This document shows, piece by piece, positions 18,238 to 27,979 of a stretch of 64,000 nucleotides of DNA; within the stretch, counting starts at the first letter, position 1; the number at the start of each line of letters is the position of its first letter. Both the position numbers and the translations under genes were made by a program. The notes below the pieces were generated by a model. The model searched no databases. It worked only from the letters and a program-made list of their open reading frames with translations, and was not told the origin of the DNA. The stretch comes from Pedobacter ghigonis (GTDB lineage: Bacteria > Bacteroidota > Bacteroidia > Sphingobacteriales > Sphingobacteriaceae). The DNA is taken from NCBI RefSeq assembly GCF_903166585.1, contig NZ_CAESCM010000006.1:1-64000 (forward strand), read 5' to 3'.

Positions 18238-18932
18238 TGAAAAGAAGCCCTATAAAAAAGGTATTAATCCTGGTAAGCATTTTAGCTATACCGGGATTTT
18301 TATTTTTTTACTTGTTGCCGCACTTTGCTAAAAACAGGTATAAGAGTTTACCCATCTTCGGTAAAAAGGTTGTAGCCACCACCTTTCATAGTGTAAAGGG
18401 GAAGAAAATTCCGGATACGATTTACCATCAAATCCCCGATTTTAAACTTGTTAACCAGCATAATGATACCATCAGTTGGAAATCGCTGGAGAACAAGATT
18501 GTTGTACTGAATTTATTCCATACCGGTGCCAGCAACCAGCAGGCAGGTAATTACATCAAACAACTGTCTGATGGTTACGAGAAAAAGCCATTGGTTAAGT
18601 TTTTAAGCTTATCCGTAGATCCGGCCGATCAGGGTAAAATAAAAGATTTCGCAGCCAGATTTAAAGCAAAAGAAGGTAAATGGGATTTTTTAGCCGGCGA
18701 TACCATACAAACTTACCCGCTCATTAAAAATGGTTTGATGCTCGATGTAATTGAAGATGATACCCGCACTAAACCAACTTTCATTTTCAGTAATAAAATT
18801 TTACTCATCGATAACCTGCACCGCATCAGGGGGATTTATGAAGCCGATAATAAAGAGGCCAATTCGAAGCTCGAAGATGAGATTAAGGTATTAATTGCCG
18901 AGTATTTGAGGAATGTTAAAGACGGCAGGTAA
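18237..18932 (+). CDS. SCO1/SenC-like thioredoxin-fold protein without copper-binding cysteines
   Basis: The 231-residue protein has one N-terminal membrane anchor (about 8-28) and a periplasmic thioredoxin-like domain of the SCO1/SenC type (IPDFKLVNQHNDTISWKSL, then KIVVLNLF, LSLSVDP, and HRIRGIYEA near the end). SCO proteins deliver copper to the CuA site through a CxxxC pair and a distal His. Here the motif region reads FHTGASNQQAGNY (94-106), the protein contains no cysteine at all, and no matching distal His is seen. It therefore cannot bind copper in the known way. The gene is intact and coupled to subunit IV, so it is unlikely to be a plain pseudogene. Confidence 0.82.
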   Translation: MKRSPIKKVLILVSILAIPGFLFFYLLPHFAKNRYKSLPIFGKKVVATTFHSVKGKKIPDTIYHQIPDFKLVNQHNDTISWKSLENKIVVLNLFHTGASNQQAGNYIKQLSDGYEKKPLVKFLSLSVDPADQGKIKDFAARFKAKEGKWDFLAGDTIQTYPLIKNGLMLDVIEDDTRTKPTFIFSNKILLIDNLHRIRGIYEADNKEANSKLEDEIKVLIAEYLRNVKDGR

Positions 18933-19030
18933 TTTAGCACAAAGCCCAAAGTCTTTAGTCGAAAGTACAAAGCACACATACTATAACTGGTTGTTGAATA
19001 ATTATAAAATATAAAAGAGCGTTAAAACTC

Positions 19031-19573
19031 ATGGAAAATAGCCCAATTGAGAAAAAATATAACAAATGGATCATTATCCTATCCATATTAATTCCCGTAG
19101 CTGTAGCGGTTTTATTTGTAGTAAAACTTAAAGATTTAGGGATTGATGCACCTCCGCTTCCTTTTTTACCACCTATATATGCAACCATTAATGGTATAAC
19201 AGCGATCCTTTTGATTGTAGCCGTTTGGGCCATTAAAAACGGAAAAGTTACCCTGCACCAAAATTTAATGAAAACTGCCATTGGTTGTTCTTTATTGTTT
19301 TTGGTGATGTACATTGCTTACCACATGACTACGCCTTCTACTAAATTTGGAGGGGATGGAACTGTAAGATATGTTTACTTTTTTATTCTTTTAACGCATA
19401 TCCTGCTTTCAATTGCTATTATTCCATTGGTATTGGTTACTTATGTTAGGGCTTTGGCAGAGCGTTTCGATCGCCATAAAAAGATTGCTAAAATTACCTT
19501 CCCTTTGTGGTTATATGTAGCCATAACTGGAGTGGTGGTTTACCTGATGATTTCGCCTTATTATCAATACTAG
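19031..19573 (+). CDS. DUF420 family membrane protein
   Basis: The 180-residue protein has five helices (about residues 14-35, 51-69, 82-102, 117-140 and 153-175), matching DUF420, which commonly sits beside cytochrome oxidase genes and has been linked to oxidase assembly (CtaM-like). Conserved-looking residues include His77 (VTLHQNLMKTA), MYIAYHM, and HILLSI; the regularly placed histidines are typical. A 98-base AT-rich gap precedes it, without a clear promoter. It ends the respiratory locus. Confidence 0.8.
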   Translation: MENSPIEKKYNKWIIILSILIPVAVAVLFVVKLKDLGIDAPPLPFLPPIYATINGITAILLIVAVWAIKNGKVTLHQNLMKTAIGCSLLFLVMYIAYHMTTPSTKFGGDGTVRYVYFFILLTHILLSIAIIPLVLVTYVRALAERFDRHKKIAKITFPLWLYVAITGVVVYLMISPYYQY

Positions 19574-19671
19574 CCTAATTAGTTAGTTTAAAGTTTATTT
19601 CTTGTATTAATAATTGCACATTATTGTGTATAATTGATTCGGTATTAAGTGTTGGAAGCAATTATGTATTA

Positions 19672-20274
19672 ATGGATACTGCAAAAATTGAAACAGGAAA
19701 GGATTTGATCTCGTTAATAGAAAGTGGACATAGCGCTGCCTTTACACGTTTCTACACTTCCTATTTTCAAAAACTTATTCTGGCAAGTGATAAATACATT
19801 AGTGATATTCATACAGCAGAAGAGATTGTTCAGGATATTTTTCTTAAGATCTGGGAGTTTCCCGAAACCCTTACTGAGGTTAAATCCGTAAAATCATATC
19901 TGTACCGCTCGGTTGTAAATGCCTCCATTAATTTTGCCAACCGCCAAAAGAACTTAGAACAGCATCACTTAAAACTGGCTGCCGAATTTTCTGATGATTA
20001 CCTAACCGATCTGGATGATGAAAATGAAATGATCATTATTTTGCATAATGAAATAGAGAAATTACCCACCCAATGTAAAAAAGTATTTAAACTAAGCAGA
20101 TTTGATAATTTCAAATACCGGGAAATTGCATCAGAACTCAATATCTCAGAAAAAACGGTCGAAAACCACATCGGTAATGCCCTTAAAATTTTAAGAACCA
20201 GATTTGTAGACGACCGGGCCTTAAATAGAAAAGCAAAAAGTTACCTCACTGTAATGGCACTTTATTTATGTTAA
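19672..20274 (+). CDS. ECF RNA polymerase sigma factor, first uptake locus
   Basis: The 200-residue ECF sigma factor has region 2 (AFTRFYTSYFQKLIL to EEIVQDIFLKIWE, about residues 20-62) and region 4 with a helix-turn-helix (FKYREIASELNISEKTVENH). The frame is open from a TTG at 19624, but the ATG at 19672 (MDTAKIETG) gives a standard ECF N-terminus. It should be held inactive by the FecR protein encoded next and released when the SusC transporter senses substrate. The 130 bases after it are very T-rich, with no clear terminator. Confidence 0.88.
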   Translation: MDTAKIETGKDLISLIESGHSAAFTRFYTSYFQKLILASDKYISDIHTAEEIVQDIFLKIWEFPETLTEVKSVKSYLYRSVVNASINFANRQKNLEQHHLKLAAEFSDDYLTDLDDENEMIIILHNEIEKLPTQCKKVFKLSRFDNFKYREIASELNISEKTVENHIGNALKILRTRFVDDRALNRKAKSYLTVMALYLC

Positions 20275-20406
20275 TTTTTTTGCTAAAAAAGGTGTTTTTA
20301 ACCCATTTTAAATAGATTTTTTAAAATATATTCATTTTTTTGAAATTTATTTAGGGGTTTTTACGGTTTGGTTTGTCTTTAAAATATAATCCCCCAAACG
20401 AACTAA

Positions 20407-21378
20407 ATGCTTAACCAATCAGAATACCTGGATTTAATCGTCCGGTATTTAAACAATCCGCAGGATGAAACCACTTGTGCTGCAATAGATACTTATAGGT
20501 CGGCATCTGCTGAAAATGAAGCGTATTTTCTTGAAATATCGAGGGTATGGCATTTATCTGCTAAGTCTGTTTCTTTAAACAGAATCGATATCAAGCAGGC
20601 AGAGGCTAATTTTAAGCGCGAATTTAAAAAGCATACTTATAAGCCTTTTACAGGTATTATCTGGTTACGTAACATCGCAGCAACACTCATTATACTGGGC
20701 CTCGGTTACTGGTTTTATAACTTGAACAACAAGCCGGCTTATCTAACCCTTCAAACTGGTGCAAACCAGAAAGATTCGGTTTTATTGGCCGATGGCTCGG
20801 TGGTTATGCTGGCGGCAAACAGTTCGGTTAAATATCCAAAAAGCTTTGTTTCATCATCAAGGGAAATCTATTTAATACAGGGTAAGGCTTTCTTTAAGAT
20901 TGCCAAAGACCCAAAACGCCCTTTCAGTGTGTTAATGGGGCAATCGAAAGTTAAAGTACTCGGAACATCTTTCAATATTAACTATTCGCCGAATAAAATC
21001 GATCTGGATGTGAAAACCGGGAGGGTATTGTTTTCGCCGTACGCCAATGGTACATCATCCATTTTAGTTGCAGGTCAGGCTTTGTCGTACAGCATTTCGA
21101 ACAGACAGTTTACCACCCGGCTTTCGCAAAATGCAGATGCATGGTTAACAAACGAGCTCGTTTTTGTTGATACCCCACTGGAAGAAGTGTGTAAACAACT
21201 GAGCAGCTACTATCAAAAAAATATTCTTATAGAAACCAATCAGCCACTGGTTAAAAAGTTCAATGCCACCTTTAAGGACAATAGTTTAACAGAAGTTTTA
21301 GCTGTGCTGAAAGAAACTTACGGATTAAAAATTACTACGAATAAAGACACAATAACCTTAAAGACACCAATACACTAA
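20407..21378 (+). CDS. FecR family anti-sigma factor, first uptake locus
   Basis: The 323-residue protein has a cytoplasmic N-terminal part (1-82), one membrane helix (about 84-103), a periplasmic FecR domain (about 110-210; LADGSVVMLAANSSVKYPKS and GTSFNI are typical), and a C-terminal DUF4974 secretin/TonB-like domain (LVFVDTPLEEVCKQLSSYYQ). It should relay the signal from the STN domain of the downstream SusC to the sigma factor. SusC follows after only 25 bases, so all three belong to one circuit. Confidence 0.92.
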   Translation: MLNQSEYLDLIVRYLNNPQDETTCAAIDTYRSASAENEAYFLEISRVWHLSAKSVSLNRIDIKQAEANFKREFKKHTYKPFTGIIWLRNIAATLIILGLGYWFYNLNNKPAYLTLQTGANQKDSVLLADGSVVMLAANSSVKYPKSFVSSSREIYLIQGKAFFKIAKDPKRPFSVLMGQSKVKVLGTSFNINYSPNKIDLDVKTGRVLFSPYANGTSSILVAGQALSYSISNRQFTTRLSQNADAWLTNELVFVDTPLEEVCKQLSSYYQKNILIETNQPLVKKFNATFKDNSLTEVLAVLKETYGLKITTNKDTITLKTPIH

Positions 21379-21403
21379 TCAATTAAATTAACTGAAATCA
21401 ACT

Positions 21404-24400
21404 ATGGAGAAAAATTTCTACCAAAGAAATGCGGGAATAAGTTTGCGCCAGATGGCCTTACTGCTGTGTGCAGTTTTTTGGGCAGTTTTGGCCAGGGCCG
21501 ATGCTCAGCAAGCCAATGGAAAGCCCGAAAGATTGGATAACTACCTGAAAAAAATAGAACAGGCTTATAAAGTAAGTTTTGTTTTTGATGCCGCAGAGAT
21601 TAATAAAACAATGGTGCTTGATGTGCCATCAAAGCTGTCTTCGATAACTGAATCACTTGATCAGCTTAAGCAAAAAAATATTTCTTACCGGTTGGTAGGC
21701 AACCAGGTAATTTTAAAGGTTGCTGCCGCACCTAAAAATAACGCGAAAAAAGAGATCACCGTAAAGGGTACTGTACGCGATAAAAAGGATGGTGCAACCA
21801 TGCCGGGCGTAAGTGTTCGCGAGAAAGGGGCAACCAATGCGGTTTCGACTAACTCACGGGGCGAATACCAGATTACCGTTAAGGATAATGCGACATTATC
21901 TTTCGCATCTATCGGTTATAAAACCATTGAGGTGACCGTAGCTGGTAAAACGGTAATTAATGTTAGCCTCGAAGAAGATTCAAAAGAGCTAGGCGAAGTA
22001 AACATTGTTTCAACAGGTTATCAAAACCTGAATAAAAAACTATTTACCGGAGCAGCGACAGCTTTAAAAGGAGCTGATGTTAAACAGGATGGTATTACCG
22101 ATGTAAGCCGTATGCTCGAGGGTAGGGTAGCGGGGGTATCGGTACAGAATGTGTCGGGTACTTTTGGTGCTGCACCTAAAATCCGTGTACGTGGGGCAAC
22201 TTCTATTACAGGTGAAAATAAACCGCTTTGGGTAGTTGATGGTGTGATTTTAGAAGATGTGGTTAACATTTCTAACGAACAGTTATCATCAGGTGATGTA
22301 AGTACTTTAATTGGTTCGTCGGTTGCAGGTATTAATGCCGATGATATTGAGAGTTTCAATATTTTGAAAGATGCTGCCGCAACTGCGCAGTATGGTGCAA
22401 GGGCGATGAACGGTGTGGTGGTAATTACCACTAAAAAAGGCCGTATTGGTAAACCATTAATTTCTTATACCGGTAACTTTTCTACTTATCTAAAACCAAC
22501 TTACGATAGCTACAACATTATGAATTCGTCCGACCAGATGTCGGTATATTCGGAGTTGGCACGTAAAGGCTGGTTAAACCACTCCAGTGCATCGAGAGCT
22601 GCCGATGGTGGGGTTTACACTAAAATGTACCAGTTAATTAATACTTACGATGCAACATCGGGCGCATTTGGCCTGGCCAATACACCTGAAGCGAGAAATA
22701 CATTTTTATCACGCTATGCCACGGCGAATACCGATTGGTTTGATGTGCTTTTCAAAAACTCGCTGATGCAGGAACATGGTATCAGTGTTTCATCAGGAAC
22801 GGATAAATCGCAGTTATATATTTCTACCAGTTACCTGAACGATAACGGTTGGGCGGTAGGCAATAATGTAGAGCGATATACCGCAAACGTAAATGCTTTA
22901 TTTAACCTGTCTGATAAGCTCACCCTTAATTTTATTACTACCGGATCAATCCGTAACCAAAAAGCACCCGGAACAGTTGGCAGGGTGAGTAATCCGGTTG
23001 AGGGAAAATATTCGAGGGATTTCGATATCAACCCTTTTAGCTATGCATTAAATACGAGCAGAACTTTAACCGCATTCGATCAAAACGGAAACCGCGAAAG
23101 CTTTACCAGAAACTTTGCCAATTTCAATATCCTGGATGAGCTGGATAATAATTCGTTGGATTTGAGTATGCTCGATTTTAAACTTCAGGGAGGTTTAGGG
23201 TATAAGTTTGCCAAAAACTTTAAGTACGACTTTCTGGCTTCGATGCGCTATGTAAAAAGTGGTAATGAACATAAAGTAAGAGAAAATGCTAACATGGCCA
23301 ATGCTTACCGGGCCAATGGCGATTCTTACATTCAGGAGAATAACCGTTTCTTGTTCCGCGATCCGGCTCATCCCGAGTTGCAGCCCGTTGTAGTACTTCC
23401 TTATGGTGGTTTTTACAACACAAACGACGATTTTCTTAAATCGTATATGGTAAGGAACTCACTCGAGTACGATAGGAACATTAACGAAAAACATTTCATC
23501 AACGTTTATGCCTTTCAGGAAATGCGTATGGCCGATCGCCAGACCAGAAGCATGATTGGTTATGGTTATCAATACGATAAGGGAGGTGTGCCGTTTATTG
23601 ATCCGAATATTGTAAAACAGGCTGTGCTTAATAACCTGAATTACTACTCCATGAACCACCGTTATGATCGTTTTGCAGCATTTATGGCCAGAGCGGCTTA
23701 TTCTTATGATGGCAAATATTCATTTAACGCCACTGGCAGGTACGATGGTTCGAACCAATTGGGTAGCTCGGCTACAGCAAGATGGTTACCAACCTGGAAC
23801 ATTTCCGGTGCATGGAACATTGATAAAGAAAAGTTCTTTGATAACGATAGGCTGACTAAAATCTTAAACCGTGCTACCATAAGAGCTACTTATGGCTTAA
23901 CGGCCAGTTTAGGAAGTGCTACCAATTCGGCACTGGTTTTAAGAAATGGAAGTGCATTAAGGCCATATACCAGCGAAACCGAATCGGTGATGAATATCGA
24001 GTATATTGAAAACAGGGATTTAACCTGGGAAAAACAATATGAAACGAATATTGGTGTAGATCTTGGTTTCTTTAAAGATAAACTGAACTTAACGGTTGAT
24101 TTATATAACAGGAATGGTTTCGATTTAATCAGTCCGTTAAGAACCTCGGGTATTGGCGGTCAGTATTTAACCACAGCCAATTATGCCGATATGAACTCTA
24201 AAGGTATTGAGGTAACTTTAAGCGGGCCGATTATTAAAACCGGCGACTGGAACTGGAGAAGTAATTTAAACTTTGGTTACAATAAAAACAAAGTAACTAA
24301 ACTTTCAAGTCCGCAAAATATATTCAGTTTGGTAACTGCCGATGGCGGACCTCAGCAAGGTTACCCATACCGCGGTTTATATTCAGTTGATTTTACTGGT

Positions 24401-25027
24401 TTGAACCACGATACCGGTATCCCTGAATTTATCAACGAAAAAGGCGAGAAAAGTACTGATGTTTACATGCAGAGTTTAGAAACCAAATACCTGAAATACG
24501 AAGGTCCTACAGATCCGAAATTAACAGGTGGTTTTTACAACAGTGTAAGTTACAAAGGCTTTACATTGGGTTCATTATTTACTTTCTCTGCCGGAAATAA
24601 AATCAGGCTGAACCCGATATTTGCTACTTCTTATTCAGATCTGGATGCATTACCGAACGAATTTAAAGACAGATGGACTTTGCCTGGCGATGAGCTGAAA
24701 ACAAATATCCCTTCTATTCTGGATATAGAAGCAGCGGGTAAAATTAGTGGAACATATCCTTACAATACCTACAACTATTCTACAGCAAGAGTTGCTGATG
24801 GTGGTTTTATCAGGTTAAAACAAATATCTCTTTCATATGCACTACCTGCAAAATTCCTGAAAGCTATTGGCGCAAACAACGCATCAATTGGTGCTGTTGC
24901 CAATAACTTTTGGTTAATCTATTCAGATAAAAAACTAAAGGGGCAGGATCCTGAGTTTTTTGCCTCTGGTGGTGTAGCCTTGCCAATTCCAAAACAGTAT
25001 ACACTTTCGCTAAAAGTTGGATTCTAA
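21404..25027 (+). CDS. SusC/RagA-family TonB-dependent transporter with STN signalling domain, first locus
   Basis: This outer-membrane transporter (1207 residues) has a signal peptide (to about residue 35), an STN domain (about 47-105) for FecR signalling, a carboxypeptidase-regulatory-like domain (117-192; GTVRDKKDGATMPGVSV), a TonB-box region, a plug domain (about 205-345; VRGATSITGENKPLWVVDG), and a 22-strand barrel ending KQYTLSLKVGF. It pairs with the SusD lipoprotein encoded 17 bases downstream to capture and import an oligomeric nutrient. It is clearly paralogous to the SusC at 31635, with long near-identical segments in the plug and at the C-terminus. The substrate cannot be read from sequence. 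Confidence 0.94.
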   Translation: MEKNFYQRNAGISLRQMALLLCAVFWAVLARADAQQANGKPERLDNYLKKIEQAYKVSFVFDAAEINKTMVLDVPSKLSSITESLDQLKQKNISYRLVGNQVILKVAAAPKNNAKKEITVKGTVRDKKDGATMPGVSVREKGATNAVSTNSRGEYQITVKDNATLSFASIGYKTIEVTVAGKTVINVSLEEDSKELGEVNIVSTGYQNLNKKLFTGAATALKGADVKQDGITDVSRMLEGRVAGVSVQNVSGTFGAAPKIRVRGATSITGENKPLWVVDGVILEDVVNISNEQLSSGDVSTLIGSSVAGINADDIESFNILKDAAATAQYGARAMNGVVVITTKKGRIGKPLISYTGNFSTYLKPTYDSYNIMNSSDQMSVYSELARKGWLNHSSASRAADGGVYTKMYQLINTYDATSGAFGLANTPEARNTFLSRYATANTDWFDVLFKNSLMQEHGISVSSGTDKSQLYISTSYLNDNGWAVGNNVERYTANVNALFNLSDKLTLNFITTGSIRNQKAPGTVGRVSNPVEGKYSRDFDINPFSYALNTSRTLTAFDQNGNRESFTRNFANFNILDELDNNSLDLSMLDFKLQGGLGYKFAKNFKYDFLASMRYVKSGNEHKVRENANMANAYRANGDSYIQENNRFLFRDPAHPELQPVVVLPYGGFYNTNDDFLKSYMVRNSLEYDRNINEKHFINVYAFQEMRMADRQTRSMIGYGYQYDKGGVPFIDPNIVKQAVLNNLNYYSMNHRYDRFAAFMARAAYSYDGKYSFNATGRYDGSNQLGSSATARWLPTWNISGAWNIDKEKFFDNDRLTKILNRATIRATYGLTASLGSATNSALVLRNGSALRPYTSETESVMNIEYIENRDLTWEKQYETNIGVDLGFFKDKLNLTVDLYNRNGFDLISPLRTSGIGGQYLTTANYADMNSKGIEVTLSGPIIKTGDWNWRSNLNFGYNKNKVTKLSSPQNIFSLVTADGGPQQGYPYRGLYSVDFTGLNHDTGIPEFINEKGEKSTDVYMQSLETKYLKYEGPTDPKLTGGFYNSVSYKGFTLGSLFTFSAGNKIRLNPIFATSYSDLDALPNEFKDRWTLPGDELKTNIPSILDIEAAGKISGTYPYNTYNYSTARVADGGFIRLKQISLSYALPAKFLKAIGANNASIGAVANNFWLIYSDKKLKGQDPEFFASGGVALPIPKQYTLSLKVGF

Positions 25028-25044
25028 TTTAAATTGAACAGAAA

Positions 25045-26514
25045 ATGAAAAAGAATAAAATATTCATATATATCGCATGCTCAGGATTACTGCTATCTGG
25101 TGGTTGTAAGAAATTTTTAGAGCATCAGCCAGACGACCGTACTGAATTAAACAGCCCGGTTAAAGTTGCCGAATTACTGGCCAATGCCTATCCACATGGC
25201 AGTTATCTTCCCTTTACCGAAGCCATGAGTGATAATGCAGGCGATAAGGGAATAACAGCAAGGGCTTTGCCAAATTCTTCTCCCTGGAATTACATTGATC
25301 AGATAGACGCAAACTCAGTAGATACCCCCCCATTTTATTGGAACGCTTGCTATAAAGCCATTGCGGCTGCCAATTATGCTTTAGAAGCCATTGAGAAAGG
25401 TGGCAATACCGCTGAATACTCGGCCAGCAAAGGCGAAGCACTTGTAGCCAGGGCTTACGTACACTTTATGTTGGTTACCCTGTTTGCTAAAGCTTACGAT
25501 CCGGCTACGGCTGCATCCGATCCGGGTATTCCTTATGTTACCTTGCCACAAAAAATTGTAGAAGGTAATTATACCAGGGGAACCGTGGCAAGTGTTTATG
25601 CCAGTATTGAGAAAGATTTAACCGAAGGGTTACCATTGCTTAATAACAATAGCTACCGGGTGCCAAAGTATCATTTTACTACGCAGGCCGCCCGTGCTTT
25701 TGCTACACGCTTTTATTTATTTAAAAGAGATTACCAAAAAGTAATCGATAATGCCAATGCTGTTTTTCCGGCAGCTACAATTGCCGATAACCTAAGGGCC
25801 TGGAATACTACCTATAATGTATTGGGTTTTTATGAGTTGCAGGCATTGTATTCTAATTCAACCGAACCAGCTAACTTGTTGTTACAGGAATCCAATTCGT
25901 TTTGGGGCAGAAATTATGGTGCTTACAATTACGGGTTAAGCTCGGGGGTATTGGCAACAGTATTTAATCCGGGTAACAATCCAACAGGAAAATCGCTGGC
26001 CATAGCCGGGAAAATTTTTGGTGCAAACGAAGCATTTTATAATATTCCTAAATTCAGAGAGCATTTTGTAAAAGAGACCATTAGTGCCAACTTTGGCGAT
26101 GCTTACAACATGATACCTTTGCTAACTGCCGAAGAAGTACTGTTTAACAGGGCCGAGGCCAATGCCATGCTGGCCAATAATGCGCAAACCATTGCCGACC
26201 TGGATATTTACCTGTCGAAAAGGATTGTTAACTATTCTGCTACTGCCGATAAATTTACAGAAACCAAAGCCACCACATTTTTTACAGGCTTATCTGCTAA
26301 AGATGCTTTAGTGGCCACCATCATCAATTTTAAGCGCCAGGAATATATGCACGAGGGCTTAAGGTGGCTGGATATTGTAAGGCTGAAAATCCCGGTTGTA
26401 CACGTTTCTGCTAACGGTTTAAATACAATTACATTGGGCGTTAATGACCCGAGAAGGTTAATTCAAATTCCACAAGATGCTGTTGCAGCAGGTTTAGCTG
26501 CGAATCCTCGATAA
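25045..26514 (+). CDS. RagB/SusD family nutrient-binding lipoprotein, first locus
   Basis: This surface lipoprotein (489 residues, lipobox LSGGC with Cys21) forms the lid of the SusCD complex. Its N-terminal SusD-like TPR region includes EALVARAYVHFMLVTLFAKAY (131-151), and its C-terminal RagB/SusD domain includes NFKRQEYMHEGLRWLDIVR (about 434-452) and the usual ending RRLIQIPQDAV. It is followed after 18 bases by the metallohydrolase lipoprotein and is paralogous to the SusD at 35339. Confidence 0.93.
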   Translation: MKKNKIFIYIACSGLLLSGGCKKFLEHQPDDRTELNSPVKVAELLANAYPHGSYLPFTEAMSDNAGDKGITARALPNSSPWNYIDQIDANSVDTPPFYWNACYKAIAAANYALEAIEKGGNTAEYSASKGEALVARAYVHFMLVTLFAKAYDPATAASDPGIPYVTLPQKIVEGNYTRGTVASVYASIEKDLTEGLPLLNNNSYRVPKYHFTTQAARAFATRFYLFKRDYQKVIDNANAVFPAATIADNLRAWNTTYNVLGFYELQALYSNSTEPANLLLQESNSFWGRNYGAYNYGLSSGVLATVFNPGNNPTGKSLAIAGKIFGANEAFYNIPKFREHFVKETISANFGDAYNMIPLLTAEEVLFNRAEANAMLANNAQTIADLDIYLSKRIVNYSATADKFTETKATTFFTGLSAKDALVATIINFKRQEYMHEGLRWLDIVRLKIPVVHVSANGLNTITLGVNDPRRLIQIPQDAVAAGLAANPR

Positions 26515-26532
26515 TTATAAAAGCATATTATT

Positions 26533-27963
26533 ATGAAAAAGACATTATTAATGGTTGCTTTAGCAACAATCTTTTTAGCAGGATGTAGCAAAAAAGATGA
26601 TTTAAGTGCCGATATAGTTGGTTTGGGTGGCGATACCTGGACTAAGGGGCCAATAGATGAGTGGATTAGTACAAACTATACCACTCCCTATAACATCGAA
26701 GTAAAATACAAGTGGGACAGGTCGGAGCTGGGAGAAATTTATAAGAATATAGTACCGGTTAAAGAAGAATTGGTAGTGCCCGTAATGAGCATTATTAAAA
26801 ATACCTGGATAGTGCCTTATGCTGCAGTAAAGGGCGAAGATTTTATGAAGAAATATACCCAAAAACAGTTTTACCTGGCGGGTAGCCCTTCGTACAACAG
26901 CAACGGTACCATTACCCTGGGTACGGCAGAAGCGGGCCGGAAAATTGTTTTGTTAGACCTGAACACTTTTAACCCGGCCAATAAGCCTGCGGTAAAACAG
27001 ATTTTACACACCATGCACCATGAGTTTGGCCATATCCTGAATCAGAATATTGCTGTGGTGCCCGATTATCAAAGAATCACACCTGCTGATTATACCGCAA
27101 CCTGGTTTAATATTTTCAGAGGTGCATATTCTACAAATTCGGCCCTGGATAAGATTATGTACGAGGCCGATTTTTGGGGAAAGGGTTTTATAACGCCTTA
27201 CTCAAGATCAAATAAGGACGACGATTTTGTGGAGACTTTATCAACTTTACTGGAAGGCGGACAAGCTAATTTTGATAACATCATAAACAATCTTTTCGTG
27301 TATGACGGACTTTACATCAAAAGAAATGGAAAAGGGGTTTACGAACAAAATACCGATGCAAGGGCTAAGCTCTTAAAAAAGAAATCGATCGTTGTAGCTT
27401 ATATGAAAGATAGCTGGGGTATAGATTTAACCGATTTACAAACCAGAACACAGGCTGCTATAGAAGCTCAATCGGCAACTGCAGATTTTAACAGTTTACT
27501 TGGGCCGGGTAAAACTTATGGTACCATTACTGTAAATCCTCAAAAACTAAATGGTTTATCTACTAAATTCCTCACGGCTTATAACGCAGCTAATACGGGT
27601 TTGCAATCTGGAATGGGACTTTATATCGATAACATTTCGCTCGTTTTTACTACTGCAAACAGGATGATTCTAAGAGTGAATTTTATGGATCCAACAGCAG
27701 CGTTAAGTGCAGGGTTTAATGCGGATTTTAATTATACTACAACGAATGTTGGCGGGTTGCTTACTTTAACTTATACAGATCCTCAGCCAACAAATGCTAA
27801 CGCCAGGGCAATAGAAGCCAGCATTCAGTCTTTGTTAACCTATTTCAACAATCAGTCATTTAATATCCGCTGGGTGGATGATATTGTCCCTCAATCGAAA
27901 AGTATATTTGGCGGCCTTGTTAAAACAACAGATGCTACTTCGTACTTATTTGGAACATTGTAA
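26533..27963 (+). CDS. substrate-import-associated zinc metallohydrolase lipoprotein (HExxH), first locus
   Basis: This 476-residue lipoprotein (lipobox LAGC, Cys18) has a zinc-protease-type motif HHEFGHILNQ with HExxH at residues 163-167, and a conserved downstream DDFVETLS whose Glu234 is a candidate third ligand. It matches the family of HExxH lipoproteins encoded beside TonB/SusCD pairs (known as substrate import-associated zinc metallohydrolases). The likely role is hydrolysis of the captured substrate at the cell surface, probably a peptide or protein, but the substrate is not shown. The paralogue at 36830 keeps both motifs. Confidence 0.87.
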   Translation: MKKTLLMVALATIFLAGCSKKDDLSADIVGLGGDTWTKGPIDEWISTNYTTPYNIEVKYKWDRSELGEIYKNIVPVKEELVVPVMSIIKNTWIVPYAAVKGEDFMKKYTQKQFYLAGSPSYNSNGTITLGTAEAGRKIVLLDLNTFNPANKPAVKQILHTMHHEFGHILNQNIAVVPDYQRITPADYTATWFNIFRGAYSTNSALDKIMYEADFWGKGFITPYSRSNKDDDFVETLSTLLEGGQANFDNIINNLFVYDGLYIKRNGKGVYEQNTDARAKLLKKKSIVVAYMKDSWGIDLTDLQTRTQAAIEAQSATADFNSLLGPGKTYGTITVNPQKLNGLSTKFLTAYNAANTGLQSGMGLYIDNISLVFTTANRMILRVNFMDPTAALSAGFNADFNYTTTNVGGLLTLTYTDPQPTNANARAIEASIQSLLTYFNNQSFNIRWVDDIVPQSKSIFGGLVKTTDATSYLFGTL

Positions 27964-27979
27964 TAATTAAAGATCAAAA

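Noticed and set aside
18237..18932. Calling the SCO-like gene a pseudogene because of the missing cysteines
   Set aside because: The frame is complete, the fold motifs are kept and the gene is translationally coupled to its neighbour.
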